A DNA stretch of 50,938 nucleotides from Minwuia thermotolerans (GTDB taxonomy: Bacteria; Pseudomonadota; Alphaproteobacteria; Minwuiales; Minwuiaceae). The stretch covers positions 1 to 50,938 of the forward strand of contig BQJF01000022.1 in NCBI GenBank assembly GCA_021604565.1, read 5' to 3'. The translations under genes were made by a program, and so were the position numbers. The stretch's first letter is position 1, and every line of letters starts with the position of its first letter. The notes below the pieces were generated by a model. It worked only from the letters and a program-made list of their open reading frames with translations, searched no databases and had not been told where the DNA came from. Below, in pieces: positions 7,110-16,158 of this stretch.

Positions 7110-8243
7110 GTGAGCAAGATCAGAGAAGATGGTGATCGCGTATTCGTGCCGGTCGAGGTCATGCATTCACTTGGTGCAGCGATTTTCGAAGCGGCAGGCA
7201 GTGAACCTGTCGAGGCCCGGACAATCGTCACCAGACTGGCTGGCGCGAACCTTCGCGGCCATGACAGTCACGGCGTGATCCGCATCCCGCGTTATGTCCA
7301 GTGGGCCAGGGAAGGCATTCAGGTGCCGAACCAGAAACTGCGTGTTCTGTCAGACCAGCCGGGCATTGCGATCGTCGACGGACAATATGGCTTCGGTCAG
7401 ACCATCGGTGAACAGGCCGTCGATATCGGCATCGAGAAGGCGCGGTCGCAGGGTGTAGCAATGGTCGCGCTGCGCAATTCCGGACACATCGGCCGGATCG
7501 GCGACTGGGCCGAACGTGCGGCTGACGCAGGACTGGTCTCGGTTCACATGGTGAATGTGCGGGGTTCGCTGCTGGTTGCGCCGTTTGGTGGTGTGAGTCG
7601 TCGCAGCAGCACCAATCCGTTCTGCATTGGAGCGCCCATCGAGGGCAGTGAGCATATCGTGCTGGATTTCGCGACTTCGCTGGTTGCCGAAGGAAAGGCA
7701 CTCGTGGCGCTGAAGGGCGGGAAGCCGCTGCCGCCGGGCGCGCTCGTGGACGGCGACGGCACCATCACCTCGGATCCGCGCCCGCTCTACGGCGCCACCG
7801 GGGACAGCATCTATCCGGATCCGTCGCAGGGACCGGGCGCATTGCGGGCCTTCGGCGATCACAAGGGCTTCGGCATGAATTTCATGATGGAAGTCATGGC
7901 CGGTGCGCTGACCGGGTCGGGGACCGCCGGCAAGCTGGATGAACCGGAACGACGCCGGTTCTGCAACGGCATGCTGTCATTCTACATAGACCTGAAGGCA
8001 ATGGACGGCACGCCGCGGGAAATGGGCGACAGTTTCGCAGCAGAAGTTCTGGACTACCTGGCTTTCGTGAAATCCGCCGTACCGACCACGCCCGGCGGAG
8101 AAGTTCTGGTTCCGGGTGAACCGGAACGGCGACTGATGGCCGAACGTCTCGCCAGCGGCCTGCCGCTGGCGCGTCAGGCTTGGGACGACATCGTCGAGAC
8201 CGCACGCACTTCAGGCATCGACCCGGATGCTCACATCACCTGA
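7110..8243 (+). CDS. Ldh family NAD(P)-dependent oxidoreductase (malate/L-lactate dehydrogenase type)
   Basis: A 377-aa protein of the MDH/LDH2 superfamily, unrelated to classical lactate dehydrogenase. Typical blocks are GHDSHGVIRIPRY early on, GQYGFGQTIGEQAV, the NSGHIGRIGDWAERAADAGL nucleotide/substrate region, and DHKGFGMNFMMEVMAGALTG. Members reduce or oxidise 2-keto/2-hydroxy acids such as malate, sulfolactate, ureidoglycolate or keto-gulonate. The GTG at 7110 is chosen because GGGGGAGAG lies just upstream; an earlier in-frame start would overlap the RraA gene deeply. It sits 34 bases after that gene, so the two likely form an operon, perhaps with one enzyme making the keto acid the other uses. 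Substrate not assignable. Confidence 0.87.
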   Translation: MSKIREDGDRVFVPVEVMHSLGAAIFEAAGSEPVEARTIVTRLAGANLRGHDSHGVIRIPRYVQWAREGIQVPNQKLRVLSDQPGIAIVDGQYGFGQTIGEQAVDIGIEKARSQGVAMVALRNSGHIGRIGDWAERAADAGLVSVHMVNVRGSLLVAPFGGVSRRSSTNPFCIGAPIEGSEHIVLDFATSLVAEGKALVALKGGKPLPPGALVDGDGTITSDPRPLYGATGDSIYPDPSQGPGALRAFGDHKGFGMNFMMEVMAGALTGSGTAGKLDEPERRRFCNGMLSFYIDLKAMDGTPREMGDSFAAEVLDYLAFVKSAVPTTPGGEVLVPGEPERRLMAERLASGLPLARQAWDDIVETARTSGIDPDAHIT

Positions 8244-8414
8244 GCTGGGTCAGTGCCAAGATGAATGACGCCTGAAAGACAACAGGCAGTCGCTCCGACA
8301 AGTGCGTGCATGGCAGCCGAGCGACCGGTCGGCTTCCAGAGCGCGCGATTCCTGCGCATCATCCGAGGAGGAGCAACGCAAGCGGGTCTGCATATCGATT
8401 GACGGGGGACGGTC

Positions 8415-9677
8415 GTGACGTCTGCGACGGGGACGGGGCAGAAGCTGTTCTATGGATGGATCGTGGTCGGCGCCAGCTTCGTCGGCACCTTCTTCGCCTT
8501 CGGCATTGCCTATTCCTTCGGTCCGTTCTTCCCTGCAATCGAGAATGCCTTTCAGGCCAGCCGGTCCGACGTCGCCCTGGTTTCGGCCATCGCCGGGGGG
8601 TTGCTGTTCAGCCTGGGCGCGGTGAGCGGCCCCCTGGCAGATCGCGTCGGCCCAGCAGTGGTCGCGGCAACCGGCATGGTCTTTCTTGCCACCGGACTGA
8701 TCGTGGCCGCGCAGGCGACTACGCTATGGCAGATCTACATCGCCTACGGTCTCGGCGTCGGTGTCGGTGCAGGCTGCATCTACGTGCCTGTGATCAGCGC
8801 GCTGCAGCGCTGGTTTGTGCGCCGTCGCGGCCTTGCTTCCGGCCTGGCTGTCATGGGCATCGGTGTGGGTACACTGGTGACCCCACCAACCGCCAACTGG
8901 CTCATTCAGGATTACGGCTGGCGCGATGCCATGACCTATATGGGGATTGGCGTCGGCGTCATCGGCATATTCTGCATGCTGATGTTGCGACACTCCCCCG
9001 AGAGGTACGGGCTCAACCCTGATGGTGGCGCACCCCCTTCGCCGGAAGCGCCGGTCGGGCCAGCCTCGACACTGCGCGAGGCAATCAGGACGCCGGAGTT
9101 CTGGCTGCTCAGTGGTGCGGGTCTCTGCATCTCGTTCTCGCTCTTCGTACCTCTCGTCCACATGGTGCCCTATGTACTCGACCATGGCATGACAGAGGGC
9201 ACGGGTGCCTGGCTGGTCAGCCTGATCGGCGTATCCAGCATCGGGGGACGGTTCCTTGTCGGCGTGGTCGCCGACCGGCTTGGCCGCCTGCGCACGCTGA
9301 CAGGCGTCTATCTCGGTCTCGCCGTGATGATGGCCTTCTGGCACCTCGCACATGACGTATGGACGCTCGGCTTCTTCGCCGTGATCTTCGGCACGCTCTA
9401 CGGCGGCTTCGCGCCACTCATGCCTGCGCTCCTGGCGGACATCTTCGGGGTCCGGCATCTGGGCGGCATTCTTGGCGTCAACTATTCCGCCGCTGGGCTG
9501 GGCGTGCTTGGCGGACCGACGCTGGCCGGGCTGATCTTTGACATGACTGGAGGATATGGTCCGGCGATTGCCTTCGCCGTTGTGAGCCTGCTCCTCGGCG
9601 CCGCCTCCCTGATCGCGATCGGCGCGCGCACCCGGACAGCAGGAGTGAACGGACACCAGCCGGATTGCGAGCGCTGA
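8415..9677 (+). CDS. MFS transporter, oxalate/formate or monocarboxylate type
   Basis: A 420-aa polytopic membrane protein with about 12 predicted hydrophobic helices and a central hydrophilic loop near residues 195-220. The opening (FYGWIVVGASFVGTFFAFG) and the block GVGAGCIYVPVISALQRWF then RRRGLASGLAVMGIGVG are typical of the OFA/MCT-like branch of the major facilitator superfamily, which moves small organic anions. GTG 8415 follows a GGGGGAC ribosome site. It lies between the Ldh-type gene and the dimethylformamidase-like gene on the same strand, so it probably imports a substrate of this region or exports a product. The cargo cannot be determined from sequence. Confidence 0.88.
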   Translation: MTSATGTGQKLFYGWIVVGASFVGTFFAFGIAYSFGPFFPAIENAFQASRSDVALVSAIAGGLLFSLGAVSGPLADRVGPAVVAATGMVFLATGLIVAAQATTLWQIYIAYGLGVGVGAGCIYVPVISALQRWFVRRRGLASGLAVMGIGVGTLVTPPTANWLIQDYGWRDAMTYMGIGVGVIGIFCMLMLRHSPERYGLNPDGGAPPSPEAPVGPASTLREAIRTPEFWLLSGAGLCISFSLFVPLVHMVPYVLDHGMTEGTGAWLVSLIGVSSIGGRFLVGVVADRLGRLRTLTGVYLGLAVMMAFWHLAHDVWTLGFFAVIFGTLYGGFAPLMPALLADIFGVRHLGGILGVNYSAAGLGVLGGPTLAGLIFDMTGGYGPAIAFAVVSLLLGAASLIAIGARTRTAGVNGHQPDCER

Positions 9678-9795
9678 CATATCGAGGTGCCGGTGAGCGC
9701 AACGCAGGGCAGATCCTGTTCTCTCCCGCTCGCGCCCGTCGTGCGGGACCGCTAGTATCCCGCGCGGGGAGAAATCGCGTTCGGGGAGATATGGA

Positions 9796-12039
9796 ATGCG
9801 CGAGAAGACGATCACCGGCTACTGCAATCCATTCTCGGCGACGCCGGGCGAGACTGTCGGTTTCATGGTCTCGACATATGCGCCGGGCGACTACGAGGCC
9901 GAACTGGTAAGGGTTCGCGCCGGCGACGATTTCAGCGATGAAAGCACAGGCGTGATCGAGGATGTGATCCCGGCGGATTTCGCGGGCCGCTACCCGGGCC
10001 GACATCAGCCGCTCCGGCCCGGCTCGTATGGCGTGATCGGGGACGGCGACCGCATTGGCGCGCTCGGTGCCCTGACCGTCGCCGCCTGGATCTGGCCGAC
10101 GCTGCCCGGTGGCCGGACGCAGACGATCATGGGATGCTGGGACACCGACCGGCAAGCGGGATTCCGCCTGCTGATCGACGCCGACGGCTCGCTGGCGCTG
10201 GAGATCGGCGACGGCAAGGGCGGCACGGCAATCGCTACCACCGGATCGCCTCTGGTCCAGCGTCAGTGGTACCGCGTGTCCGCCAGCTACGACGCGAATA
10301 CCGGTGAGGCCCGTTTGAGCCAGCAGCCCGACGGCCTGTCGCCGGGCCAGAGCGTGGCCACCGGCGCTGCCGAGACGCAGGCAACGCTAGAGCAAGGTCT
10401 GCAGCCGGAACCGGACGGGTCCCCGGTCATGTTCGCAGCCAGCACCGGCGCCGAGGGTCCGACTGATCACTACAACGGCAAGATCGACCGGCCACGCATT
10501 GCCGCGCGCGCGCTTGATCCGGCGGGTGTGGCACAGTTGATGGCCGCCGACCCAGACGGATCGCTGGGCCGCGACCTGATCGGCTGCTGGGATTTCAGCC
10601 GTGACATGGTCACGGATCGTGTCACCGATCTCGGACCAGCGGGACGACATGGAAAGCTGGTCAACCTGCCGGCACGAGCGTCAATCGGGTTCAACTGGAC
10701 GGGCGAAGCCCATGACTGGCGCGAGAAGCCCGAGCATTATGGCGCCGTGCACTTTCACGACGACGACCTCTACGATGCGGGTTGGGAGCAGGATTTCACC
10801 TTCACCGTGCAGGCGGACTTGCCAAGCGGGCTCTACGCGGTCCGTCTGCGCCATGGCGACGATGTCGATCGCATTCCTTTCGTCGTCCGCCCGCCACTGG
10901 GCCAGGCAACAGCGCCAGCGGTGTTCCTGATGCCGACGGCCTCCTACATTGCCTATGCCAACTACCGGCAGCGCCTGAGGGCCAACCCGCTGTTCGGCGA
11001 CGGGCAGCCGATGTGCGTCAACGATGCCTTCCTGGGCGCGCATCCGGAACTGGGCGGTTCGACCTACGATCTCCACAACGACCGCTCCGGCGTGCAGTAT
11101 TCTTCCAGGCTCAGGCCTGTGACCAACATGAAGCCCGGCGACAACTGCACCTGGGGAATGCCGGCGGACTGCAACATCCTCGCCTGGCTCGACCATGTCG
11201 GCGAGCCCTTCGACATCATCACCGACGAAGATCTGCACCAGCATGGCGCAGCCCTGCTGGCACCCTACCGCTGCGTGATCACAGGCTCGCATCCGGAATA
11301 CCACTCGACCGCCATGCTGGACGCACTGGAGACCTTCACCGGCCAGGGCGGGCGACTGATGTACATGGGAGGTAACGGCTTCTACTGGCGCGTTGCCTTC
11401 CGCGACGATCTGCCGGGCGTACTGGAAGTGCGCCGCGCCGAGGACGGAACCCGCGCATGGATCGCCGAACCCGGCGAGTACTATCACGCCTTCAACGGCG
11501 AATATGGCGGCCTGTGGCGTCGGCAGGGAAGACCGCCGAACCGGCTTGTCGGCGTCGGCTTTGCCGCCCAGGGCTTCGAGCGGAGCACCTATTTCCGCCG
11601 CCGACCGGAAGCCGACGATCCGCGCGCCGCCTTCATCATGGAAGGCGTCCCCGACGAGATCATCGGCGATTTCGGCACGGTGGGTGGTGGCGCGGCAGGA
11701 GAGGAGATCGATCGTCACGACGTCCGCATCGGCTCGCCGCGGCATGCCCTTGTGGTCGCGACATCGGAGGACCACGGCAAGCAGATGCTCCGCACCAAGG
11801 AGGAGTTCCTGTCGACCATTCCATGGTTCGAGGATCCCAAGGTGCGCGCCGATCTTACCTTCTTCGAATGCCCCAACGGTGGCGCGGTGTTCTCTACCGG
11901 ATCGATAAGCTGGGCCGGCAGCCTGGGCCATGAAGACTGGAACAACAACGTGGCCCGGATCACGACGAACGTGCTCCGCCGCTTGATCGATCCGCAGCCC
12001 TTCGAACTGCCCGACGAGACCACCAGAGGAGGCCACTGA
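9796..12039 (+). CDS. N,N-dimethylformamidase large (beta) subunit-like protein
   Basis: A 747-aa protein with the architecture of the dimethylformamidase large subunit: an N-terminal beta region, a LamG/concanavalin-like domain (about 90-250, LTVAAWIWPT to the YNGKIDRPRI strand), a second beta domain, then a class I amidotransferase-like domain to the end. Known enzymes hold one iron with two tyrosines and a carboxylate. Matching candidates here are Y384/Y387 (TASYIAYANY), Y424 (GGSTYDLHNDRSG) and E501 in GSHPEYHS. The reaction would be hydrolysis of a small amide, with unknown substrate. GGGGAG precedes ATG 9796. The small alpha subunit, normally encoded next to it, is absent; instead the stop overlaps a thioesterase start (TGATG). 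Confidence 0.82.
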   Translation: MREKTITGYCNPFSATPGETVGFMVSTYAPGDYEAELVRVRAGDDFSDESTGVIEDVIPADFAGRYPGRHQPLRPGSYGVIGDGDRIGALGALTVAAWIWPTLPGGRTQTIMGCWDTDRQAGFRLLIDADGSLALEIGDGKGGTAIATTGSPLVQRQWYRVSASYDANTGEARLSQQPDGLSPGQSVATGAAETQATLEQGLQPEPDGSPVMFAASTGAEGPTDHYNGKIDRPRIAARALDPAGVAQLMAADPDGSLGRDLIGCWDFSRDMVTDRVTDLGPAGRHGKLVNLPARASIGFNWTGEAHDWREKPEHYGAVHFHDDDLYDAGWEQDFTFTVQADLPSGLYAVRLRHGDDVDRIPFVVRPPLGQATAPAVFLMPTASYIAYANYRQRLRANPLFGDGQPMCVNDAFLGAHPELGGSTYDLHNDRSGVQYSSRLRPVTNMKPGDNCTWGMPADCNILAWLDHVGEPFDIITDEDLHQHGAALLAPYRCVITGSHPEYHSTAMLDALETFTGQGGRLMYMGGNGFYWRVAFRDDLPGVLEVRRAEDGTRAWIAEPGEYYHAFNGEYGGLWRRQGRPPNRLVGVGFAAQGFERSTYFRRRPEADDPRAAFIMEGVPDEIIGDFGTVGGGAAGEEIDRHDVRIGSPRHALVVATSEDHGKQMLRTKEEFLSTIPWFEDPKVRADLTFFECPNGGAVFSTGSISWAGSLGHEDWNNNVARITTNVLRRLIDPQPFELPDETTRGGH

Positions 12040-12494
12040 TGAGTGAGCGCAGCGCTTTCCGGTTCGCCCATCCGTTCCGCGTCCGCTATGCCGAGATTGA
12101 CGGTCAGGGCATCGTCTTCAACGCCCACTACCTCACTTACTACGACACCGCGATCACAGAGTATCTGCGCCATCTGGGCTTTGACTACGAAGCCGAGGTC
12201 AAACAGACCGGCGACGATTTCCACCTCGTCAAGTCGACCGTGGAGTACTTGGCGCCGATCCGGTTCGACGAGGAATTCGAGGTTGGCGTCCGCGTGCCGC
12301 GGATCGGCCGGTCATCGCTGATCTTCGAACTCGGAATCTTCGGCAAGGGCGAGACCCGGCCCCGCGCCACGGGCGAGAACATCTGGGTCAACACGAACCA
12401 GACAACCCACAGGCCGGTGCCGGTTCCAGACCAACTTGTCGAACTGATCCGCGGTCTGGAAGATGAGGCGCTGGAACTGGCACGACCGGGATAA
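12039..12494 (+). CDS. Acyl-CoA thioesterase, hotdog fold (4HBT/YbgC-like)
   Basis: A 151-aa single hotdog-fold protein. The N-terminal segment VRYAEIDGQGIVFNAHYLTY is the 4-hydroxybenzoyl-CoA thioesterase/YbgC active-site block with its conserved Asp (ID at about 22-23); the long hotdog helix YDTAITEYLRHLGF follows. The enzyme should hydrolyse an acyl-CoA thioester to acid and CoA in the cytoplasm. Its ATG shares one base with the TGA of the dimethylformamidase-like gene, indicating a translationally coupled pair. That coupling suggests the products act in one pathway, but no thioesterase is part of known dimethylformamidase systems. The acyl group is unknown. Confidence 0.85.
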   Translation: MSERSAFRFAHPFRVRYAEIDGQGIVFNAHYLTYYDTAITEYLRHLGFDYEAEVKQTGDDFHLVKSTVEYLAPIRFDEEFEVGVRVPRIGRSSLIFELGIFGKGETRPRATGENIWVNTNQTTHRPVPVPDQLVELIRGLEDEALELARPG

Positions 12495-12592
12495 GGGCTG
12501 GCGGTTCCAGCGCCCTCTCCCGCGAGCAAGGAACTACGGCGGACTCGCAGCGCGGGCCGACCTGCGGTCGTGGGGTTCTGCCTGTTTGCCCG

Positions 12593-13360
12593 CTACTGCG
12601 CGGTCCAGCCTCCGTCGATCATGATGGTCGTGCCGGTGATCAGTGCCGCGGCAGGAGAGGCCAGAAAGACCACGGCCCCGACAACATCCTCGACCCTGCC
12701 GAACCGCCCCATCGGGATGCGCGACAGAAGGTCGGGGCCGTAGACCGGGTCGTTCAGCCGTTCCTGTGTCATCGGTGTTTCGATGGCTGTCGGTCCGATG
12801 GCACAGACACGGACGCCTTTCGGCGCCAGTTCAACCGCAATGGACTTGGTGAAGCCTTCGACGAAGTGCTTGGTGGCGGCGTAGACCGAGTTGGTTGCCC
12901 GGCCGACCTTGCCGTAGGTCGATGACAGGTTGATCATCACGCCACTGCCCTGAGCCTCCATGATCCGCGCCGCGCCCTTCGCGACCAGGACCATGCCCCG
13001 ACAGTTCACCGACAGCATGCGGTCCAGATTCTCCACCGGTATTTCGGTGACGGGGTGGACCGTGCTTATCCCGGCGTTGTTGACCAGCACGTCGAGACGG
13101 TCCAGTCCCGCGAACAGGGCCTCTATGGCTTCAGGATCAGAGACATCGCATGTCAGTGCCCGGGCCCGTGCGCCGAGGCCTTCGATTTCACTCACCAGAT
13201 CGTCGAGCTCCGAGCGTGTGCGTGATACGCAGATCACCTCCGCGCCCGCTTCGGCCAGCGCCATGGCGCAGCCTCGCCCGATCCCGCGACCTGCGCCCGT
13301 GACAAGCGCTGTCATGCCGTCCAGTCTCATGCTGGGCAGGATGCCCTTCTTCTCTGCCAT
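12593..13360 (-). CDS. SDR family oxidoreductase (classical)
   Basis: A 255-aa classical short-chain dehydrogenase/reductase. The cofactor motif is TGAGRGIGRG near residues 21-30, NNAG lies in the middle, and the catalytic set is the Ser of NLSSTYG with YAATK further on. The C-terminus ends with ITGTTIMIDGGWTAQ as in FabG-like enzymes. It should interconvert an alcohol and ketone with NAD(P)H. The gene is convergent with the thioesterase gene and follows a second SDR gene 33 bases upstream, so the two are cotranscribed, probably with the TRAP genes further upstream. Substrate unknown. Confidence 0.9.
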   Translation of the reverse strand: MAEKKGILPSMRLDGMTALVTGAGRGIGRGCAMALAEAGAEVICVSRTRSELDDLVSEIEGLGARARALTCDVSDPEAIEALFAGLDRLDVLVNNAGISTVHPVTEIPVENLDRMLSVNCRGMVLVAKGAARIMEAQGSGVMINLSSTYGKVGRATNSVYAATKHFVEGFTKSIAVELAPKGVRVCAIGPTAIETPMTQERLNDPVYGPDLLSRIPMGRFGRVEDVVGAVVFLASPAAALITGTTIMIDGGWTAQ

Positions 13361-13393
13361 GGCCCGTCCCCTCTTCTGATCACTCGCCGCCCT

Positions 13394-14182
13394 TCAGACC
13401 GCATATCCGCCGTCGAAGAGCAGACTGTGGCCCGTGATGAAGCTGCCGACCGAGGAGGAGAGATAGACCGCCGCATTGCCGACCTCCTCAGCGGATGCGA
13501 AGCGGCGCAGCGCGGTATTGTTCTTCATCGCCTCGACGAATGAGCTGGAAAGCTGATCACGGATGCGGTCGAACAGACCGGCATCGATGACGCCGAGCTG
13601 GATCGAGTTGGCGCGAATGCCATAGCGCCCCTCCTCCCTGGCGACACCCCGCACAAGCGCCTCGATACCCGCCTTGGGTGCAGTCGACAGGATGTCACGC
13701 TGCGGATGACGGGGAATACCGGCGGAAGTCAGCGCCACATAGGAACCACCCTGCTTGCGCAGATGCGGCAGGCTGGCGCGGACCACACGATAGAAACCAT
13801 TCAGGTCGCCATCGATCGTGCGCTCCCATTCATCCGGGTCGATATCGCCGACATAGGTCATGGTGATATCGGCACCGACGGCAAAGACAACGGTATGGAT
13901 CGCGCCGAAACGCTCCGCCACATCGTCGAAATAGCGCTGCACCGCATCGCGATCCGACAGGTCAAGCGGCGCGGCGTGACCCTTCTGCCCGGCAGCCTCG
14001 ATCGCGGCCACCGCGTCGTCGGCCTTGGCCTGGTTGCTGCGATAGGTCAGCGCGACGTCCGTGCCATGTGCTGCCAGACGTTCACAGCAGCCCCGACCTA
14101 TTCCGCCGGACCCGCCGACGACAACGGCAACCCCTTCCGGATAATGCGACGCGCCGTCAGTCCTGATGACTTCCCCGGTCAT
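13394..14182 (-). CDS. SDR-like protein lacking the catalytic tyrosine
   Basis: A 262-aa Rossmann protein of SDR type: VVGGSGGIGRG binds the dinucleotide, DLSD is present, and the C-terminus ends SFITGHSLLFDGGYAV. The NNAG motif is replaced by AVGA. In the active-site helix, where YxxxK is expected, the sequence is DILSTAPKAGIEALVRG: the lysine is kept but the tyrosine position is Ser, with no other Tyr nearby. The catalytic Ser (ALTSAG) remains. Known SDRs need the Tyr as the acid/base, so this is either a divergent enzyme or a non-catalytic partner of the adjacent SDR. GGGGAG precedes ATG 14182. It lies 54 bases downstream of the TRAP large permease gene. Confidence 0.85.
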   Translation of the reverse strand: MTGEVIRTDGASHYPEGVAVVVGGSGGIGRGCCERLAAHGTDVALTYRSNQAKADDAVAAIEAAGQKGHAAPLDLSDRDAVQRYFDDVAERFGAIHTVVFAVGADITMTYVGDIDPDEWERTIDGDLNGFYRVVRASLPHLRKQGGSYVALTSAGIPRHPQRDILSTAPKAGIEALVRGVAREEGRYGIRANSIQLGVIDAGLFDRIRDQLSSSFVEAMKNNTALRRFASAEEVGNAAVYLSSSVGSFITGHSLLFDGGYAV

Positions 14183-14236
14183 GACCTGTTTCTCCCCTTG
14201 ATTTCGTCGCGTGAGACCCTCCCCGGCCTGCGCGAC

Positions 14237-15577
14237 CTACATATGACTTGGCAGCCAGGTCGCCAGACCCGGCAAGATCAGCACCAGTCCCAGTGCGAAA
14301 ATCATGATCGCGACATAGGGCAGGCACGCCATCCAGATGTCGCGAACGCCCGCACGCTCCAGCACCTCGCACCCCGGCGAACCCTTGATCTGTTCGATGA
14401 TGCCCTTCAGGTAGAAGAGGTTCATGCCGAAGGGCGGGGTGACGTAACCGATCGCCACGGAGATCATCAGCATGACCCCGAACCAGACCGGATCGATGCC
14501 CATCGACTTGATCACCGGCATCATGATCGGTGTGACGATGAAGATGATGGCGGCACCATCGATGAACATGCCGAGCAGGATCGCCAGTCCCAGGAAGATC
14601 AGCAGCGTACCGTAGATGCCCAGATCGATACCGACCATCATGTCGGCGATCATCCGGGCCGAGCCGGAGAACTGCAGCAGGCGGGAAAACAGTGCACCAC
14701 CGACCACCAGCGTCAGCACCATGACGGAGACCTGACCGGCATCGGCCAGCATCTCCCGCAGGGTACGGAAACTCAGCCGCCGCATGCCTATCGCGATCAC
14801 CAGTGTGCCCAGCGCGCCGATGCCGGCGGCTTCCGACGGTGTGGCAACGCCGCGCCAGATGCTGCCGAGCACGACCACGATCAGCAGCGCAGGCAGGGCA
14901 ATGCGGCTGGTGGCCAGCAGCTTCTCGCGCAACGACGGCCGGTCTTTCCTGGCAATGACGGGCGCGAGAGAGCGGTCCATGGTGCAGCGGATCAGGATGT
15001 AGAGGCAGAACAGAACGGCGATCAGCACGCCGGGAACGGCCGCCCCGAAGAACAGATGACCGACCGGGATGCCGGCAAAGCCACCCAGCAGCACACCAAT
15101 GACCGTGGGCGGAATCAGTACCCCCAGCGCGCCCCCCGGTGGCAGACCGCCGATGGCGAGACGGATGTTGTAGCCGCGCCTGATCATCTCCGGAATGGCC
15201 AGCACGCCCAGGACCAGCACTGCGGTGCCGCCAATGCCTGTCATTGCGGCGATCAGGGCGGCGGCGGCTACGGTGCCGATGGCAAGCCCGCCCGGCACAC
15301 CGGCGGTCCAGTGATGGATCGCCTCGTAGATCAGATTGCCGATACCGACCCGATACAGCGCGATCGCCATGAAGATGAACAGGGGCGCGGCAATGAAGAT
15401 GTCCGTCGTCGCCGTGTCGAAGATCGTCGATGGAACCATGCCAAGCGCACGGTCACCGTGCAGGATGAGAATCCAAATCAGCGACACGCCCATCAGCGAG
15501 AGCGCCACCGGAAACCCTGTCGCGAGAAAGAGGATCAGGTTGGCAAAGATCAGGATGGTGGTGAGTTCCGCGCTCAT
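14237..15577 (-). CDS. TRAP transporter large permease (DctM-like)
   Basis: A 446-aa very hydrophobic protein with a dozen or so membrane helices. It has the DctM-family blocks PLFIFMAIALYRVGIGN, GIGGTAVLVLGVLAIPEMI, LPPGGALGVLIPPTV and, near the end, IGYVTPPFGMNLF. It is the ion-coupled transmembrane subunit of a tripartite TRAP importer, working with the small DctQ-like subunit and the periplasmic DctP-like protein. ATG 15577 overlaps the TGA of the DctQ-like gene by four bases (ATGA), the usual coupling in these operons. TRAP systems of this type import organic acids such as C4-dicarboxylates, keto acids or sialic acid, so the ligand here is unknown. Confidence 0.92.
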   Translation of the reverse strand: MSAELTTILIFANLILFLATGFPVALSLMGVSLIWILILHGDRALGMVPSTIFDTATTDIFIAAPLFIFMAIALYRVGIGNLIYEAIHHWTAGVPGGLAIGTVAAAALIAAMTGIGGTAVLVLGVLAIPEMIRRGYNIRLAIGGLPPGGALGVLIPPTVIGVLLGGFAGIPVGHLFFGAAVPGVLIAVLFCLYILIRCTMDRSLAPVIARKDRPSLREKLLATSRIALPALLIVVVLGSIWRGVATPSEAAGIGALGTLVIAIGMRRLSFRTLREMLADAGQVSVMVLTLVVGGALFSRLLQFSGSARMIADMMVGIDLGIYGTLLIFLGLAILLGMFIDGAAIIFIVTPIMMPVIKSMGIDPVWFGVMLMISVAIGYVTPPFGMNLFYLKGIIEQIKGSPGCEVLERAGVRDIWMACLPYVAIMIFALGLVLILPGLATWLPSHM

Positions 15578-16089
15578 TGTCCCGCCTCGAATCGATCCGC
15601 GGCACCACCGAAAGCGATCCGCAGATCGCGTATCAGCTTGGTGACGCCCGTCAGCAGGAGCACGGCACCGCCAAGGGGGATGGCAAACTTGATGGGCCAG
15701 AGCGGCGGCGCGAAAATCGTCGGAGCGGTCTGGTTGCGCTCGAATGCCTGATGGAAGTACTCCCATCCCGTCCAGACCACGATGATCGTGATGAGAAAGA
15801 AGACAGGCGCGTAAAGCACGTCAAGGATGGCGCGACCGCGTGGTGACAGCGCACTGGTCAGGATGTCCACGCGCACATGCGCATCGCGGCGATAGCATTC
15901 GGCCAGGCCGAACATGAGCAGCAACAGCATGAGCTGGACGTTCACGTCCCAGGCCCAGATTGTCGGACTGTTCAGTGCATAGCGCGAAAATACCTCGAAA
16001 CCGACGATCAGTGTCATCGCAAGCAAGGTCCAACTGGAGATCACCGACATCCAGCCGCTGATCCGGTCGATCGACTTCAGTCGATCCAT
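15574..16089 (-). CDS. TRAP transporter small permease (DctQ-like)
   Basis: A 171-aa protein with four predicted membrane segments: WTLLAMTLIVGFEVFSRYAL, a helix with NVQLMLLLLMFGLAECYRRD, VLYAPVFFLITIIVVWTGW, and FAIPLGGAVLLLTGVTKL. The block containing RYALNSPTIWAWDV and AHVRVD is characteristic of the DctQ family. It pairs with the large permease in the inner membrane. ATG 16089 is chosen because GGGAG lies about eight bases upstream on the minus strand. Two strong hairpins separate it from the upstream DctP-like gene, and it is coupled to the large permease gene by a 4-base overlap. Confidence 0.9.
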   Translation of the reverse strand: MDRLKSIDRISGWMSVISSWTLLAMTLIVGFEVFSRYALNSPTIWAWDVNVQLMLLLLMFGLAECYRRDAHVRVDILTSALSPRGRAILDVLYAPVFFLITIIVVWTGWEYFHQAFERNQTAPTIFAPPLWPIKFAIPLGGAVLLLTGVTKLIRDLRIAFGGAADRFEAGQ

Positions 16090-16122
16090 CAGACGATTCT
16101 CCCAGAAGACAGGAAACAGAAG

Positions 16123-16147
16123 CACCGGCCCTGCGAAAGGGCCGGTG
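16123..16147 (-). terminator. GC-rich hairpin between dctP-like and dctQ-like genes (proximal to dctQ)
   Basis: Perfect 10-bp stem CACCGGCCCT / AGGGCCGGTG with a 5-base loop. On the minus strand it follows the DctP-like stop and precedes the DctQ-like start. There is no strong U-run, so it may act as an attenuator or 3' RNA-stability element rather than a full terminator. This fits TRAP operons, which need far more binding protein than permease. Confidence 0.55.
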
Positions 16148-16158
16148 ATCGGGAAATT

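Noticed and set aside
10681..12036. A 451-codon minus-strand frame antisense to the dimethylformamidase-like gene
   Set aside because: The plus strand holds recognisable conserved motifs and the minus-strand product has none.
12495..12592. Imperfect hairpin after the thioesterase gene as a terminator
   Set aside because: The stem has a two-base bulge and no T-run; too weak to call.
13706..15751. A 681-codon plus-strand frame antisense to an SDR gene and TRAP permease gene
   Set aside because: Rich in His, Gln and Asp from complementing hydrophobic codons; the opposite strand has clear family motifs.
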